Assembly (NCBI RefSeq): GCF_050496765.1
Contig: NZ_JBNWEO010000011.1
Span: 124,001-188,000, forward strand
DNA from: JAEVLT01 sp050496765
Lineage (GTDB): Bacteria > Bacillota > Bacilli > Bacillales > Cytobacillaceae
Length of the DNA stretch: 64,000 bases
Reading direction: 5' to 3'
The translations under genes and the position numbers were made by a program. Shown here in pieces: positions 47,431 through 57,025 of this stretch. The notes under the pieces are model-generated. The model saw nothing but the letters and a program-made list of their open reading frames with translations. It did no database searches and was not told where the DNA came from. Position 1 is the first letter of the stretch. Each line of letters begins with the position of its first letter.

Positions 47431-47548
47431 GGTAATCCCCTCCACTTGCCTTTTCATATTTCTACTAGTAAAAATATAGACCTTTCATGAATGAAAGTAA
47501 AACCATTTTTGAGTATACTTTTTTGAAAAAGTAAAGAGGAGCCGCTTC

Positions 47549-47671
47549 CTATCCGCGCAATTGCCATGGAAGCTGCGTATCGATCGCAACCATTTCCCGC
47601 GTTCTAAACAACCCATATGTAAGCGAACGAAAATCGGACGTATGAAACCCCTTGTATATATTGTCTACCAT
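47549..47671 (-). CDS. possible small protein of 40 residues
   Basis: ATG at 47671 to TAG at 47549: starts MVDNIYKGFHTSDFRSLTYG and ends in MVAIDTQLPWQLRG. The composition is protein-like, but there is no good ribosome binding site and the family is unknown. It lies in the 270-base gap between thrB and the aminotransferase. It could equally be the tail of a decayed gene. Confidence 0.35.
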   Translation of the reverse strand: MVDNIYKGFHTSDFRSLTYGLFRTREMVAIDTQLPWQLRG

Positions 47672-47729
47672 TTATCAAGCCGAATGGCCAAAGGCCCGCC
47701 ATAAATGACGGACCTTTAGACTCGCATGT

Positions 47730-48644
47730 TTACACTGCTTCTTCTAATTTGCAAACAACACTGCCATGATTTTCAATTTGCAAAAGCTTCGCTTGCATTT
47801 GCGGAAACTCACCTTGCAGCTGTCTTGCCAACCGCTTTCCTTGACCCTTTTCTGTAAAACAAAGCAGCGTGGGTCCCGCGCCGCTTAACGCGACCCCAAA
47901 GGCTCCTTCGCAGAGCGCCCTTTTTTCCGTTTCTCCATAAAAAGGAATCAATGGTTTCCGGTACGGCTGATGAAAATGATCCAGCCGCATCATTTTCCCG
48001 GCAGTCTCCCAATTTTCCGACAGCAATGCCGCAACAAGCAAATTGGCCGTCGCGGAAGCTTGCACCGCTTTACCGTATGAAAAAATATCCGGCAGCACTT
48101 TGCGTGACTCTTTTGTCAGCAAAATTTCCCGCGGAATCAGCGCCACCATCTCAAATTGCAAATTTGAAAACGCGAGAAGGTCAACTTGCTCCTGCTGATA
48201 GCAGCCGACAACAAGGCCGCCATACAAAGATGCGCCAACATTGTCCGGATGCCCTTCCATGTCGGTGGCAATCTCCAGTTTTTCCTGCTTCGTTAAACCG
48301 AGGCCGGCCGCCAGATCAGCGAGCTCAATCCCAGCAATAATTGCTGCTGCACTGGAGCCAAGTCCCCTGGCAAGCGGAATATCGCTTTCCATTTTGACTT
48401 TACAAGGATGCAGGTTCCCCCCGAATTTCCCCGCTGTTTTTTGTGCAACCTGACAAATGAAATGGTCTTCACCCCTTGGAAATTGGCTTAACTCTTCATT
48501 TTCCGTGAAAAACCTCCATTCCACCGCCTTCTCTACCTCTAATGTTAAAAATAAATCCACCGCGATGCCAATGGAATCAAATCCCGGTCCAAGATTGGCG
48601 CTGCTTGCCGGAACTTTGATTATATAGCGCTCATTTAGGATCAT
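47730..48644 (-). CDS. thrB: homoserine kinase ThrB
   Basis: 304 residues, GHMP kinase family. VPASSANLGPGFDSIGIAVD at 9-28 is the substrate motif; PLARGLGSSAAAIIAGIELAD near 90-110 is the ATP-binding motif; FGVALSGAGPTLLCF near 250 is motif 3. Phosphorylates homoserine in threonine synthesis. ATG overlaps the thrC stop by 4 bases; last gene of the hom-thrC-thrB operon. Confidence 0.95.
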   Translation of the reverse strand: MILNERYIIKVPASSANLGPGFDSIGIAVDLFLTLEVEKAVEWRFFTENEELSQFPRGEDHFICQVAQKTAGKFGGNLHPCKVKMESDIPLARGLGSSAAAIIAGIELADLAAGLGLTKQEKLEIATDMEGHPDNVGASLYGGLVVGCYQQEQVDLLAFSNLQFEMVALIPREILLTKESRKVLPDIFSYGKAVQASATANLLVAALLSENWETAGKMMRLDHFHQPYRKPLIPFYGETEKRALCEGAFGVALSGAGPTLLCFTEKGQGKRLARQLQGEFPQMQAKLLQIENHGSVVCKLEEAV

Positions 48645-49702
48645 TGACTGACAACTCCCCTGATATGCTTTGCTACTGCCTCCTCATCATTTGGCAGCTG
48701 CACCGGTTTAATCAAACTCGTACTGATGGCGGTGTCAGGATCTTTTAAGCCGTTTCCAGTGAGAACAGCAACAATTCTAGTGCCTTTTGCAATTTTTCCT
48801 TTTTGCAGACTTTTAAAAACGCCAGCAAGCGACGCGCAAGAAGCCGGTTCCGCAAATACGCCTTCTTCGGAAGCCAATTTTTTATAAGCTGCTAAAATTT
48901 CTTCATCACTGACTTCGTCAAACAAGCCTTCCGATTCGTTCACCGCATTGACAGCGAGACTCCAGCTGGCCGGATTGCCTATACGGATCGCGGTTGCAAT
49001 CGTTTCCGGATTTTCAAAAACACGATTGTGAACCAAGGCAGCTGCACCAGAAGCTTCGAAGCCATACATTTTCGGAAGCCCCGTGCCTTTTTTCTGCGCG
49101 TATTCTTTGAACCCTTTCCAATAGGCACTGATATTGCCGGCATTACCAACCGGAATGGCCAGTATATCCGGCGCGTCTCCTAATTGATCGCAAACCTCAA
49201 AGGCCGCTGTTTTTTGTCCTTCGAGCCGGAATGGATTAACTGAATTGACTAATGTGACCGGCTCTTCTTCACTTATTTTCCGCACCATTTTTAGCGCCTG
49301 GTCGAAATTACCGTCGATCGAAATAATTTCAGCGCCGTACATCATCGCCTGTGCCAACTTTCCAAGGGCGATTTTTCCATTCGGAATGACAATGATGCAG
49401 TTTAAGCCAGCACGGGCTGCATAAGCGGCAGCCGATGCGCTTGTGTTGCCGGTTGAGGCACAAATAACCGTATTGCTGCCTTCTTCAGCAGCTTTCGCAA
49501 CAGCCATTACCATGCCGCGGTCTTTAAACGAACCGGTTGGATTGGCCCCTTCTACTTTCACAAACAGCTCGACACCCCACTGTTTTGAAATATGTTCCAG
49601 CTTAACAAGCGGTGTATTTCCTTCATTTAAAGTCAGCTTTGGTGTTTGATTGGTTACCGGCAAAAATTCTTCATATGCTTCAATTAATCCTGGCCATCTC
49701 AT
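48641..49702 (-). CDS. thrC: threonine synthase ThrC
   Basis: 353 residues, PLP fold type II. PLP lysine K60 in PTGSFKDRGMVMA; the phosphate-binding loop is IPVGNAGNISAYW; the N-terminus MRWPGLIEAYEEFLP is typical for Bacillus. Converts O-phosphohomoserine to threonine. ATGA overlap with hom upstream and thrB downstream shows full coupling of the operon. Confidence 0.95.
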   Translation of the reverse strand: MRWPGLIEAYEEFLPVTNQTPKLTLNEGNTPLVKLEHISKQWGVELFVKVEGANPTGSFKDRGMVMAVAKAAEEGSNTVICASTGNTSASAAAYAARAGLNCIIVIPNGKIALGKLAQAMMYGAEIISIDGNFDQALKMVRKISEEEPVTLVNSVNPFRLEGQKTAAFEVCDQLGDAPDILAIPVGNAGNISAYWKGFKEYAQKKGTGLPKMYGFEASGAAALVHNRVFENPETIATAIRIGNPASWSLAVNAVNESEGLFDEVSDEEILAAYKKLASEEGVFAEPASCASLAGVFKSLQKGKIAKGTRIVAVLTGNGLKDPDTAISTSLIKPVQLPNDEEAVAKHIRGVVSQ

Positions 49703-50994
49703 AGTGAATTCCCCTCAACTCGATATGAACTTTTAATTTGTTTGACTGCTTGCATATCATTTAAATGCTGTAAAATATGTTCGTAGTTTGTGAGTGATGC
49801 GTGATGCGTGACAAGTACAATTTCGGCTACCTCGTTTTTCTTCACCGGAAGCTGCAAGATTTTTTCAAAACTAACGCCAAACTCGGCAAATACTGCGGTA
49901 ATATCAGCAAACACCCCGACTTCATCTTGCACATGGAGGCGAATAAAATACTTGGCAAATCGTTCAGACGGATCCTTTAAATGTTTGGGAAATTGCGGTG
50001 TCACTGCACTGCGTCCGTTTACACCGAGGCGTAAATTTTTCATGATTCCAACCAAATCCGAAACAACAGCGGTTGCCGTTGGCAGACTGCCGGCGCCCGG
50101 CCCGTAGAACATCGTCTCTCCGACGGCCTCTCCGTAAACATAAACGGCATTGTACTCATTTTGCACGGAGGCAAGCGGATGCGTGTCAGGTAAAAATGTT
50201 GGCTGGACACTTACTTCCACTTTTTCGCCTTCACGGTGTGCGTAGCCGATCAACTTCATTGTATAGCCGAGCTGCCGGCCATAGCGCAAGTCTTCTTCCG
50301 TAATTTGGGAAATACCGCTAACACCGACATCATCGAGGTCAATTTTCATCGAAAATCCAAGCGTTGCGAGGATCGCCATTTTTCTTGCGGCATCCAGTCC
50401 TTCGACATCCGCTGTTGGGTCTGCTTCCGCAAAGCCAAGCTCCTGCGCTTCTTTCAACACCTCCAGATAGGCACGCCCTTCCGTGTTCATTTTTGTTAAA
50501 ATATAATTGGTTGTGCCGTTGACAATCCCCATCATTTTTGTGATCCGGTCGGATGCCAGACCATCTGCAAGCCCTCGTAAAATCGGAATCCCGCCGGCAA
50601 CGCTTGCTTCATAAAACAAATCGCAGCCGTTTTCAGATGCCGCAGTCAGCAGCTCTGAACCATGAAGAGCCATTAAATCCTTATTCGCGGTAACGATGTG
50701 TTTTCCTTCTTTTAATGCTTTTAACAGCAAATCCTTCGTTTCAGCGACTCCGCCCATTACCTCAATGACAACATCGATTTCCGGATCGTACAAAATCTCT
50801 TCCGGATTCGTTGTCAGCAAATCTTGATCAAGATCGACCGAGCGTGGTTTTGCTACATCTTTTACAAGGATTTTTTTGATCACAACCGGGCAGCCAACCT
50901 GGTGCATTAATTTATCTTGATGGCTTTCGATAATGCGTACGACTCCAGTTCCAACTGTACCTAAGCCGAATAATCCAATGGAAATTGCCTCCAT
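49699..50994 (-). CDS. hom: homoserine dehydrogenase Hom
   Basis: About 431 residues from the ATG 50994 (MEAISIGLFGLGTVGTGVVR), with GAGGAGGGG four bases ahead. NAD(P)-binding GLGTVGTG at 10-17, catalytic region TANKDLMALHG and YEASVAGGIPILRGL, and a C-terminal ACT domain (about 350-431: RLHVQDEVGVFADITAVFAE) for threonine feedback. Reduces aspartate semialdehyde to homoserine; first gene of the threonine operon. Confidence 0.95.
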   Translation of the reverse strand: MEAISIGLFGLGTVGTGVVRIIESHQDKLMHQVGCPVVIKKILVKDVAKPRSVDLDQDLLTTNPEEILYDPEIDVVIEVMGGVAETKDLLLKALKEGKHIVTANKDLMALHGSELLTAASENGCDLFYEASVAGGIPILRGLADGLASDRITKMMGIVNGTTNYILTKMNTEGRAYLEVLKEAQELGFAEADPTADVEGLDAARKMAILATLGFSMKIDLDDVGVSGISQITEEDLRYGRQLGYTMKLIGYAHREGEKVEVSVQPTFLPDTHPLASVQNEYNAVYVYGEAVGETMFYGPGAGSLPTATAVVSDLVGIMKNLRLGVNGRSAVTPQFPKHLKDPSERFAKYFIRLHVQDEVGVFADITAVFAEFGVSFEKILQLPVKKNEVAEIVLVTHHASLTNYEHILQHLNDMQAVKQIKSSYRVEGNSL

Positions 50995-51051
50995 ACTACC
51001 CCTCCTCACAATTGTCTATTTTGTGCGAACAATTGTATTTTCATAGTAGAC

Positions 51052-51080
51052 ATTATAAAACGGTCAATCATTTTTTACAA
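51052..51080 (-). promoter_or_regulatory. promoter of hom-thrC-thrB
   Basis: -35 TTGTAA (51075-51080), 17-base spacer, -10 TATAAT (51052-51057). No T-box or other leader structure was seen between it and hom. Confidence 0.65.
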
Positions 51081-51185
51081 TAGTTAAAAATTACATAAAA
51101 ACCGCTGTAATCGCTTACCCGCTTGCCGCTCTTGAGTTCACTTTTTTTGAAAAATTTTGCTAAAAAAAATATTTATTTTTAGCCC

Positions 51186-51215
51186 TTTACAACAATAAAG
51201 AAGTGGTTGTAGAAT
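51186..51215 (+). promoter_or_regulatory. promoter of the T-box operon
   Basis: -35 TTTACA (51186-51191), 18-base spacer, -10 TAGAAT (51210-51215). Confidence 0.55.
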
Positions 51216-51221
51216 ATTCTG

Positions 51222-51527
51222 TATATTCCACCAGAGTTGCAAGGCGCCGGCCGCGCCGGCAATTTTGGGGATCCCAATTATTTTAAAAGTAATGATGAAG
51301 ACGGCAGTAGGAGATTGCGAACAGAGAGCCGGTGGAAGCTGCAAACCGGTGCCTTTTCTTACACATGCCCAGCCCTTCTGAACTGGCACGCTGAAACGTT
51401 TGTAGGCTTGCCCGGCTTTAGCCGTTAACCTTTAGAGGCTGCATTTTGCAGTGAACGAGGGTGGCACCACGGATAAGTACGTCCCTCATAACAAGGCACT
51501 TCTGTCTGTTATGAGGGACGTTTTTAT
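51222..51527 (+). promoter_or_regulatory. T-box riboswitch leader, probably serine-specific
   Basis: Stem I features AACAGAGAGCCGGTGG and GCTGCAAACCGG, then the T-box proper GAACGAGGGTGGCACCACGG at 51453-51472 (TGGCACC holds the bulge that pairs with the tRNA acceptor end). The terminator pairs ACGTCCCTCATAAC with GTTATGAGGGACG followed by TTTTT (51478-51526). A specifier codon could be TCT in CCCTTCTGAACTGG or AGC just before, both serine. The downstream genes make serine, which fits. Uncharged tRNA would allow read-through. Confidence 0.88.
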
Positions 51528-51656
51528 TTAGAATCAGAATTTTCCTTGCTAAATTCTAAAGACACATTCATGATCAATGCAACTATGGCTCTGCTTCCAC
51601 TAGGCTTAGCAGCCGCCGAGCTTGCTTTATAAAATTTTTTAGGAGGATGGTTTTTA

Positions 51657-52814
51657 ATGTTAATTGATCAGCAATATTTGTTTGCCCCTGGACCAACACC
51701 TGTTCCTGAACGAGTGAAGCACGCGATGAACCTGCCAATGATTGCCCACCGTGGCCAGGAATTTCCTGTACTGCTTGAGGAGGTAGCAACAAGGTTGATG
51801 CCTGTTTTTGGCTCAAAGAATCCCGTCACTATCCTTGCCAGCAGCGGTACTTCTGCCTTGGAAGCAGCTGCCGCAAACGTGATCACAGAGGGGGACGATG
51901 TCGTTGTCATTGTTGCCGGTGCCTTTGGCGACCGCTTTGCATCCATTTGTGAGACATTCGGCGCAAACGTCCACCGCTTGGAAGTCGAGTGGGGAAAAGC
52001 TTGCAGACCAGAACAGCTAGAGGACTTTTTAAAATCGCTTGACAAAGATGTTAAAGCTGTATTTGCTACCTATTGTGAAACTTCCACAGGCGTGATGCAA
52101 CCGATTAAGGATCTTGGGAGTGTCACAAAGCGCGTCACAAACGCTCTCTTTATTGTTGATGGGGTCAGCAATATTGGCGCCGTTCCCGTTGATATGGAAG
52201 CTTGGCAGATTGATATACTTGTCTCCGGCTCACAAAAAGCATTGATGCTGCCGCCGGGACTAGCGTTTGTCGCTGTGGCTGACACTGCAAAAGAAGTCAT
52301 TCGCCAATCTAAGTCAAAACGCTTTTACCTTGATTTGAACCGCTATCTGGCATCCTATGAAAGTGATCGCTCAACACCATTCACCCCGGCTGTTTCGCTT
52401 ATCTATGGGGCGAGGGAAGTTTGCAATATGTTCGACGAGGAAGGCTTTGAAAATGTCATCAAGCGCCATGAACTGCTAAAAACGATGATGCGTGAAGGAT
52501 TAAAAGCTGTCGAGCTGCCGCTGTTGACATCTGATGAAGATGCCTCTTCAACCGTCACAGCCGTAAGAACCGTCAACGACCAAACAAAACAGCTTAAGAA
52601 AGTGTTAAAAGATCAATTTGCGATCACTCTTGGCGGCGGTCAAAAAAAATTAAAAGGCGAAATTTTCCGGATCGGCCATATGGGGTATTGCACACCGTTT
52701 GATGTTTTAAAAGTATTGAGCAGCATCGAAATGGCCATTCATTCATTGGAAGGAAGAAATGTACTTGGAGCAGGAGTAAAACGAGCACAGGAGGTATGGA
52801 TTGACAATGTATAA
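51657..52814 (+). CDS. class V aminotransferase (alanine-glyoxylate / serine-pyruvate type)
   Basis: 385 residues. APGPTPVPERV at 10-20, GTSALEAAAANVI (64-76), VDGVSNIGAVPVDM (168-181) and PLP lysine K194 in VSGSQKALMLPPGLAF are those of the AGXT/PucG group. It is followed by serA with a 14-base overlap and shares a T-box leader with it, so here it most likely provides the transamination step for serine synthesis in place of a classical SerC. Alternatives are glycine/serine interconversion with glyoxylate. AGGAGG precedes the ATG. Confidence 0.88.
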   Translation: MLIDQQYLFAPGPTPVPERVKHAMNLPMIAHRGQEFPVLLEEVATRLMPVFGSKNPVTILASSGTSALEAAAANVITEGDDVVVIVAGAFGDRFASICETFGANVHRLEVEWGKACRPEQLEDFLKSLDKDVKAVFATYCETSTGVMQPIKDLGSVTKRVTNALFIVDGVSNIGAVPVDMEAWQIDILVSGSQKALMLPPGLAFVAVADTAKEVIRQSKSKRFYLDLNRYLASYESDRSTPFTPAVSLIYGAREVCNMFDEEGFENVIKRHELLKTMMREGLKAVELPLLTSDEDASSTVTAVRTVNDQTKQLKKVLKDQFAITLGGGQKKLKGEIFRIGHMGYCTPFDVLKVLSSIEMAIHSLEGRNVLGAGVKRAQEVWIDNV

Positions 52815-54447
52815 AGTTTTAGTAACAGATGGAATTAGTGATTCAGGGTTAAAAAGCTTGTATGATCATCCAAACTTTTTAATTGATCGGCAGCCGACAT
52901 TGCCGCTTGACGAATTGGCTAAAATCATCGGCGAATATGATGCATTGATCGTCCGCAGCCAAACGAAAGTGACGGAAGAACTACTGAAACACGCTGACCG
53001 TCTCCATGTGATTGCCAGAGCAGGTGTCGGCGTTGACAACATTGATGTCAACGCGGCAACAAAGAAAGGGATTATCGTGATTAATGCTCCAGGCGCCAAT
53101 ACGATCGCCGCGACAGAGCATACATTGGCAATGATGCTTGCACTTGCCCGGAAAATCCCGCAAGCGTACCAAGTAACAGTCAGCGGGAAATGGGATCGGA
53201 ACTCCTTTAAAGGCGTGGAATTGTACAAAAAGACCCTTGGTGTCCTCGGCATGGGAAAGATCGGTACAGAGGTTGCCAAACGTGCAAAAGCATTTGGCAT
53301 GACGATTTTAGGATTCGATCCTTATTTATCAGAGGATCGGGCTGAAAAACTTGGGGTAACGAAAGCAACCGTCGAAATGATTGCGCGCGAGTCGGATTTC
53401 ATAACGATCCATACTCCACTTACCAATGAAACAAGATCATTGATTAATGAAGAATTTTTACAAAAAACGAAAAAAGGTGTCCGCTTCGTCAACTGCGCCC
53501 GCGGCGGTATTATTGACGAAAAAGCACTCCTTGCTGCCATTCAGTCCGGGCATGTCGCCGGTGCCGCCCTTGATGTTTTTGCGAAAGAGCCGGTTGCCGA
53601 TCCAGAACTGCTGGATAATCCAAACATTATTGTAACACCGCATCTTGGGGCATCAACAGTTGAAGCCCAGGAAAAAGTTGCCCAGGAAGTCAGCGCGGAG
53701 ATCATCGAAATTTTCGAATCCCATTCAATTCGCAATGCAGTCAATATGCCGCAAATGTCCGGTGAAACCCAGCAAAAAATGAAGCCATACTTGCTGTTGT
53801 GCGAGCAGGCCGGATTGCTGGCAATGCAATTGCTAAAAAAAGCACCCGTTAAAATTAACATTAATTATTTCGGTGATCTAATTGAAGAGGATACAGATCT
53901 GCTAACAAGAACGATGATCAAAGGAATTTTATCCTATCATTTAAGTGATTCTGTCAACTTGATCAATTCGCTTCATCTTTTAAAAGAGCAGGGTGTATCC
54001 TACAATGTTCAGCATAATGCATCCAATAAAGGATTTTCCAATTATTTGGAGCTGACCGTTTCGCATGGCGATCAAACAGCGACTATTGGCGCGACTGTCT
54101 TAAACGGCTATGGTGCAAGGATTGTCAAAATCAATGAATATCGCATCGATGTCCGCCCGGAAAAATATTTGCTTTATATCAAACACCACGACATCCCTGG
54201 TATGATCGGAAAAGTTGGATCCCTGCTTGGAAACTACGCTATCAACATTGGAACCATGCAGGTTGGCCGGGCAAATGTCGGCGGCGAGGCCATCATGGTC
54301 TTGACGCTTGATAAAGCAATTGGAACTGAAATTGTTGCGGATTTAACATCGATTGAAGGTATTGCAGAAGCACAGCTGCTGGAGCTTGAGAATGTGGACT
54401 CCGTTTATCCGGGACAGCTGGAGCCTGAAAAGGTGGAAAGTGTTTAG
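52801..54447 (+). CDS. serA: D-3-phosphoglycerate dehydrogenase SerA
   Basis: 548 residues, long SerA form. Substrate and NAD domains interleaved: LGVLGMGKIGTEVAKRAKAF (NAD loop), catalytic R in NCARGGIIDEKAL, E in VFAKEP-region and H in VTPHLGASTVEAQEKVA; then the intervening domain (about 320-455) and a C-terminal ACT domain (YLLYIKHHDIPGMIGKVGSL) for serine feedback. The TTG at 52801 lies six bases after AGGAGG; the ATG at 52807 is the alternative. First step of serine synthesis. Confidence 0.95.
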   Translation: MTMYKVLVTDGISDSGLKSLYDHPNFLIDRQPTLPLDELAKIIGEYDALIVRSQTKVTEELLKHADRLHVIARAGVGVDNIDVNAATKKGIIVINAPGANTIAATEHTLAMMLALARKIPQAYQVTVSGKWDRNSFKGVELYKKTLGVLGMGKIGTEVAKRAKAFGMTILGFDPYLSEDRAEKLGVTKATVEMIARESDFITIHTPLTNETRSLINEEFLQKTKKGVRFVNCARGGIIDEKALLAAIQSGHVAGAALDVFAKEPVADPELLDNPNIIVTPHLGASTVEAQEKVAQEVSAEIIEIFESHSIRNAVNMPQMSGETQQKMKPYLLLCEQAGLLAMQLLKKAPVKININYFGDLIEEDTDLLTRTMIKGILSYHLSDSVNLINSLHLLKEQGVSYNVQHNASNKGFSNYLELTVSHGDQTATIGATVLNGYGARIVKINEYRIDVRPEKYLLYIKHHDIPGMIGKVGSLLGNYAINIGTMQVGRANVGGEAIMVLTLDKAIGTEIVADLTSIEGIAEAQLLELENVDSVYPGQLEPEKVESV

Positions 54448-54468
54448 GCTTTTTATAAAATTGCATAG

Positions 54469-54506
54469 CAAAAAGGGATAGCCTGCCAGTGGCTATCCCT
54501 TTTTGT
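54469..54506 (+). terminator. terminator of the serA operon
   Basis: AAAAAGGGATAGCC, loop TGCCAGT, GGCTATCCCTTTTTG. Between here and 54719 I see no gene. Confidence 0.88.
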
Positions 54507-54718
54507 TTGTTTGTTTAGGATTTTTGTAAATATATGGGGGGTGAAGGAGGAGGCTATTAATGTGAGAGTTTGAGGCGCTCTCCCAACGACCTTTTCCCCA
54601 CTTTTTTCGCTCCAAAGGGCTTTGAGGCACTCTCTCAGCGACACGATAAATGCTAGCACCATGCATCCTTCGTCAACGATTTGTTCAACCGCCCCTATTA
54701 GCGAAAACCTATGAAAGC

Positions 54719-55858
54719 TTAGCTTATCGATTCAATTAGCTCTTTTACATCCAATACTGAATCAAAAATAGAATCTGCTTGATGTTTTTCAAACTCGCTG
54801 CGGGCATCTTTACCGGATAAACCAGTTAAGACAGCGGCAAATTGACAGCCCATTTGTCTTGCTGCCAGTAAGTCTGCCAGCGAATCACCCACAATTAAAA
54901 TTTCATCGCCATTTTCAAGCGGCAGCGGCTGTTTCAAGCATTCTGCCGCATCTTGATTTTTACCCGCCAACGCCAGCAAATACGTAAATGGATGCGGCTT
55001 TGATAATGAGATACTACCAGAAACCTCTTTCTGAGCCTTCAACACTTCGTCAGCTGTCACGATATGATTCGTATCAAAATATTGCAACCACTCTAGATGC
55101 TCGAAAGGCTGGATCGTTTCCAATTCTGGTCTACCAGTGCCAATTCCAATCGAAACCCCTTTTTCGATAAAAAATTGGAAGAACTCCGAAATTTCTTCAG
55201 CGGGAGCCAAAGTTGTTTCATTTGCTAAAAATCCTTGCTTACCAAGCTGAACCGATGGACGGCCAGTTGAAGAAAGAACATTTTTGTCGCCAACATACCA
55301 CTCTTGGGACACATGTTCACAGACCGACCAAAGAGAGCCCTTTCCTTTAAAAATAGATGTCTCTACTCCCAATTTTTCCTTCGCCAAGACATCAAGATGG
55401 TTCATTAGCCCCTGCTTTGTTTCTGTTGTTGCTTCAAAATCAGTGATAAAACGGTCAAAATCAAATTCTACTTCATAGTTGTTCAGCACTTGTGCCACTT
55501 CCAGCAATGTCGAGCGATCCATTTCCTGGGAAAGCCATTGTTCAATCCGTTCCTGCTCTGTTTCTTTGATTTGTGCCAAAAGATGAATCAATTGATAGCT
55601 GAAGGTTAAATAAATCATATCCCAGTTTGCATTCAATCCGCGCGATTTTAAAAATTTTAGGACCTTGTCATTTTTAAAAACTCTTGCACGAATTTCAGCA
55701 ATTTCACTTTCGGTAAAATCCGTTTTGTATTGCTCCGGAGACAGTGCAAGATAATTAGTGCTGATCAACATTTCCCAAACCGTTAACGCCGAAGCATCAA
55801 AATAATGTTCTTCACTCAGAAGAACACCGTCTACATCAAACAAAACCGTCTTAATCAT
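54719..55858 (-). CDS. HAD superfamily hydrolase
   Basis: 379 residues, longer than common phosphoglycolate-type HADs because of an inserted helical cap (about 15-200). Motif I LFDVDGVLLSEEHYF (D8 nucleophile, D10), motif II GIGTGRPELETI, motif III lysine in SLSKPHPFTYLLAL, motif IV ILIVGDSLADLLAARQMGC. It probably dephosphorylates a small metabolite; the substrate is unknown. Single gene; AGGAAGG before the ATG. Confidence 0.87.
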   Translation of the reverse strand: MIKTVLFDVDGVLLSEEHYFDASALTVWEMLISTNYLALSPEQYKTDFTESEIAEIRARVFKNDKVLKFLKSRGLNANWDMIYLTFSYQLIHLLAQIKETEQERIEQWLSQEMDRSTLLEVAQVLNNYEVEFDFDRFITDFEATTETKQGLMNHLDVLAKEKLGVETSIFKGKGSLWSVCEHVSQEWYVGDKNVLSSTGRPSVQLGKQGFLANETTLAPAEEISEFFQFFIEKGVSIGIGTGRPELETIQPFEHLEWLQYFDTNHIVTADEVLKAQKEVSGSISLSKPHPFTYLLALAGKNQDAAECLKQPLPLENGDEILIVGDSLADLLAARQMGCQFAAVLTGLSGKDARSEFEKHQADSIFDSVLDVKELIESIS

Positions 55859-56108
55859 CGCTACCTTCCTCTCATTCCCCTAGTTGCTTTTACGCTTTAC
55901 CATAATGCAGTTATTACTTAATACTATAAAGCAAAACCGAACAGATAGGAAGAGTGAATTGCGTTTTTTATCAATCGTGATTTTTGCAATTAAGGGGGGA
56001 AATAACATCTTTTTATGAGAGACACATCTATCGATACAATTTCCCCTTTTATTGGTATTATATAGGTCTTAGGCACTAGTTTCTACCTTACATATAAATA
56101 CTACCAAA

Positions 56109-56150
56109 AGAAAAACGCCTGAATCCACATGATCCAGGCATTTTTTAAAA
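56109..56150 (-). terminator. terminator of the wall hydrolase gene
   Basis: Minus strand AAAATGCCTGGATCA, loop, TGGATTCAGGCGTTTTTC. The rest of 55860-56108 holds no recognised feature. Confidence 0.75.
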
Positions 56151-56750
56151 TTATTTTGCAAATCGATGATTGCCGATTGTTACGGTTACTTCGCGAGAGT
56201 ATACCCATTTGCTGACAGCTGTTTTCGGGTTATAGAAGAATAGGGAACCGTTTCCTTGTCCTCTATAGGCCAGTGCTTCATTTACCGCTGCTCTTGATGC
56301 TGCGTCTGGAGCCTCATTGATTGCACCATTTTGAACCGGGGTAAATGCATAATGACCGCCCGCTTTTTGGTAAATAACTTCCCTGACTGTATTCGGGAAA
56401 TCAGGGCTTGCTACACGGTTTAAAACGACCGTTGCAACGGCCACTTTGCCCGCATATGGCTCCCCTTTTGCTTCAGCATGAACAAGTTTTGCAAGTAGTT
56501 CTTTATCAGCTAATGAAAGAGTCGTATTCGGAATAACAAGATTTTGGCCAGCAAACAACATATTTGAAGTCGCATTATTTGCCTTTTTTAGCCCAACCAC
56601 AGAAACGCCAAATCTGCTTGCTACTTTCCAATAGGTGTCACCTGATTTTACTGTGTAATTTGTTGCTGCTTCCGATTGAGTTGTTAATACTCCAACAGAC
56701 ATTGTTAACATGAATCCAGTCGCAATTACTAGTTTTTTAAGTTTCTTCAT
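56151..56750 (-). CDS. LysM cell-wall hydrolase of the SleB/CwlJ type (YkvT-like)
   Basis: 199 residues. Signal peptide 1-29 (ending SEAAT), one LysM repeat (32-75: YTVKSGDTYWKVASRFGVSV, NMLFAGQNLVIP), then the Hydrolase_2 domain with E93 in VHAEAKGEPYAGKVAVATVVLNRV, the expected catalytic glutamate of SleB lytic enzymes, and YHFYNP-like FFYNPKTAVSKWVYSRE. Secreted and wall-bound. SleB itself degrades spore cortex; the shorter LysM form resembles YkvT of B. subtilis, whose role is less clear. Confidence 0.9.
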   Translation of the reverse strand: MKKLKKLVIATGFMLTMSVGVLTTQSEAATNYTVKSGDTYWKVASRFGVSVVGLKKANNATSNMLFAGQNLVIPNTTLSLADKELLAKLVHAEAKGEPYAGKVAVATVVLNRVASPDFPNTVREVIYQKAGGHYAFTPVQNGAINEAPDAASRAAVNEALAYRGQGNGSLFFYNPKTAVSKWVYSREVTVTIGNHRFAK

Positions 56751-56951
56751 GTAAGCCTCCTAGTAGTTGTTTTTTTGTCTCTACTACTAGGCTACCAGTT
56801 GTAATATTTCTTTTCATTGTCCAAAAAATGGCATTATATGAAATCATTCTACTTTCATTGCTACTAAGCTATTTAGCTAGCATATGGAATGTTTGTCCAT
56901 TTTATTTATATTTCCAAGATTGTCTCCACAAGGTAAAATTATCTTATATTA

Positions 56952-57000
56952 TTACATGATGTTACAGTCCTGTATCATTGAAAAGTTTTCGAAAACTTCA
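56952..57000 (+). promoter_or_regulatory. palindromes upstream of the Ni/Co permease
   Basis: AAGTTTTCGAAAACTT (about 56984-56999) is a perfect 16-bp palindrome, and TGATGTTACAGTCCTGTATCA just before it is an imperfect inverted repeat. Either could be the operator of a metal-responsive regulator. No cobalamin or NiCo riboswitch was seen. Confidence 0.45.
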
Positions 57001-57025
57001 CTGTTGAAAGACTGGAGGAAAGGTT

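Noticed and set aside
51138..51428. Short frames on both strands in the serA leader
   Set aside because: They fall within the T-box RNA, whose conserved sequences explain the region.
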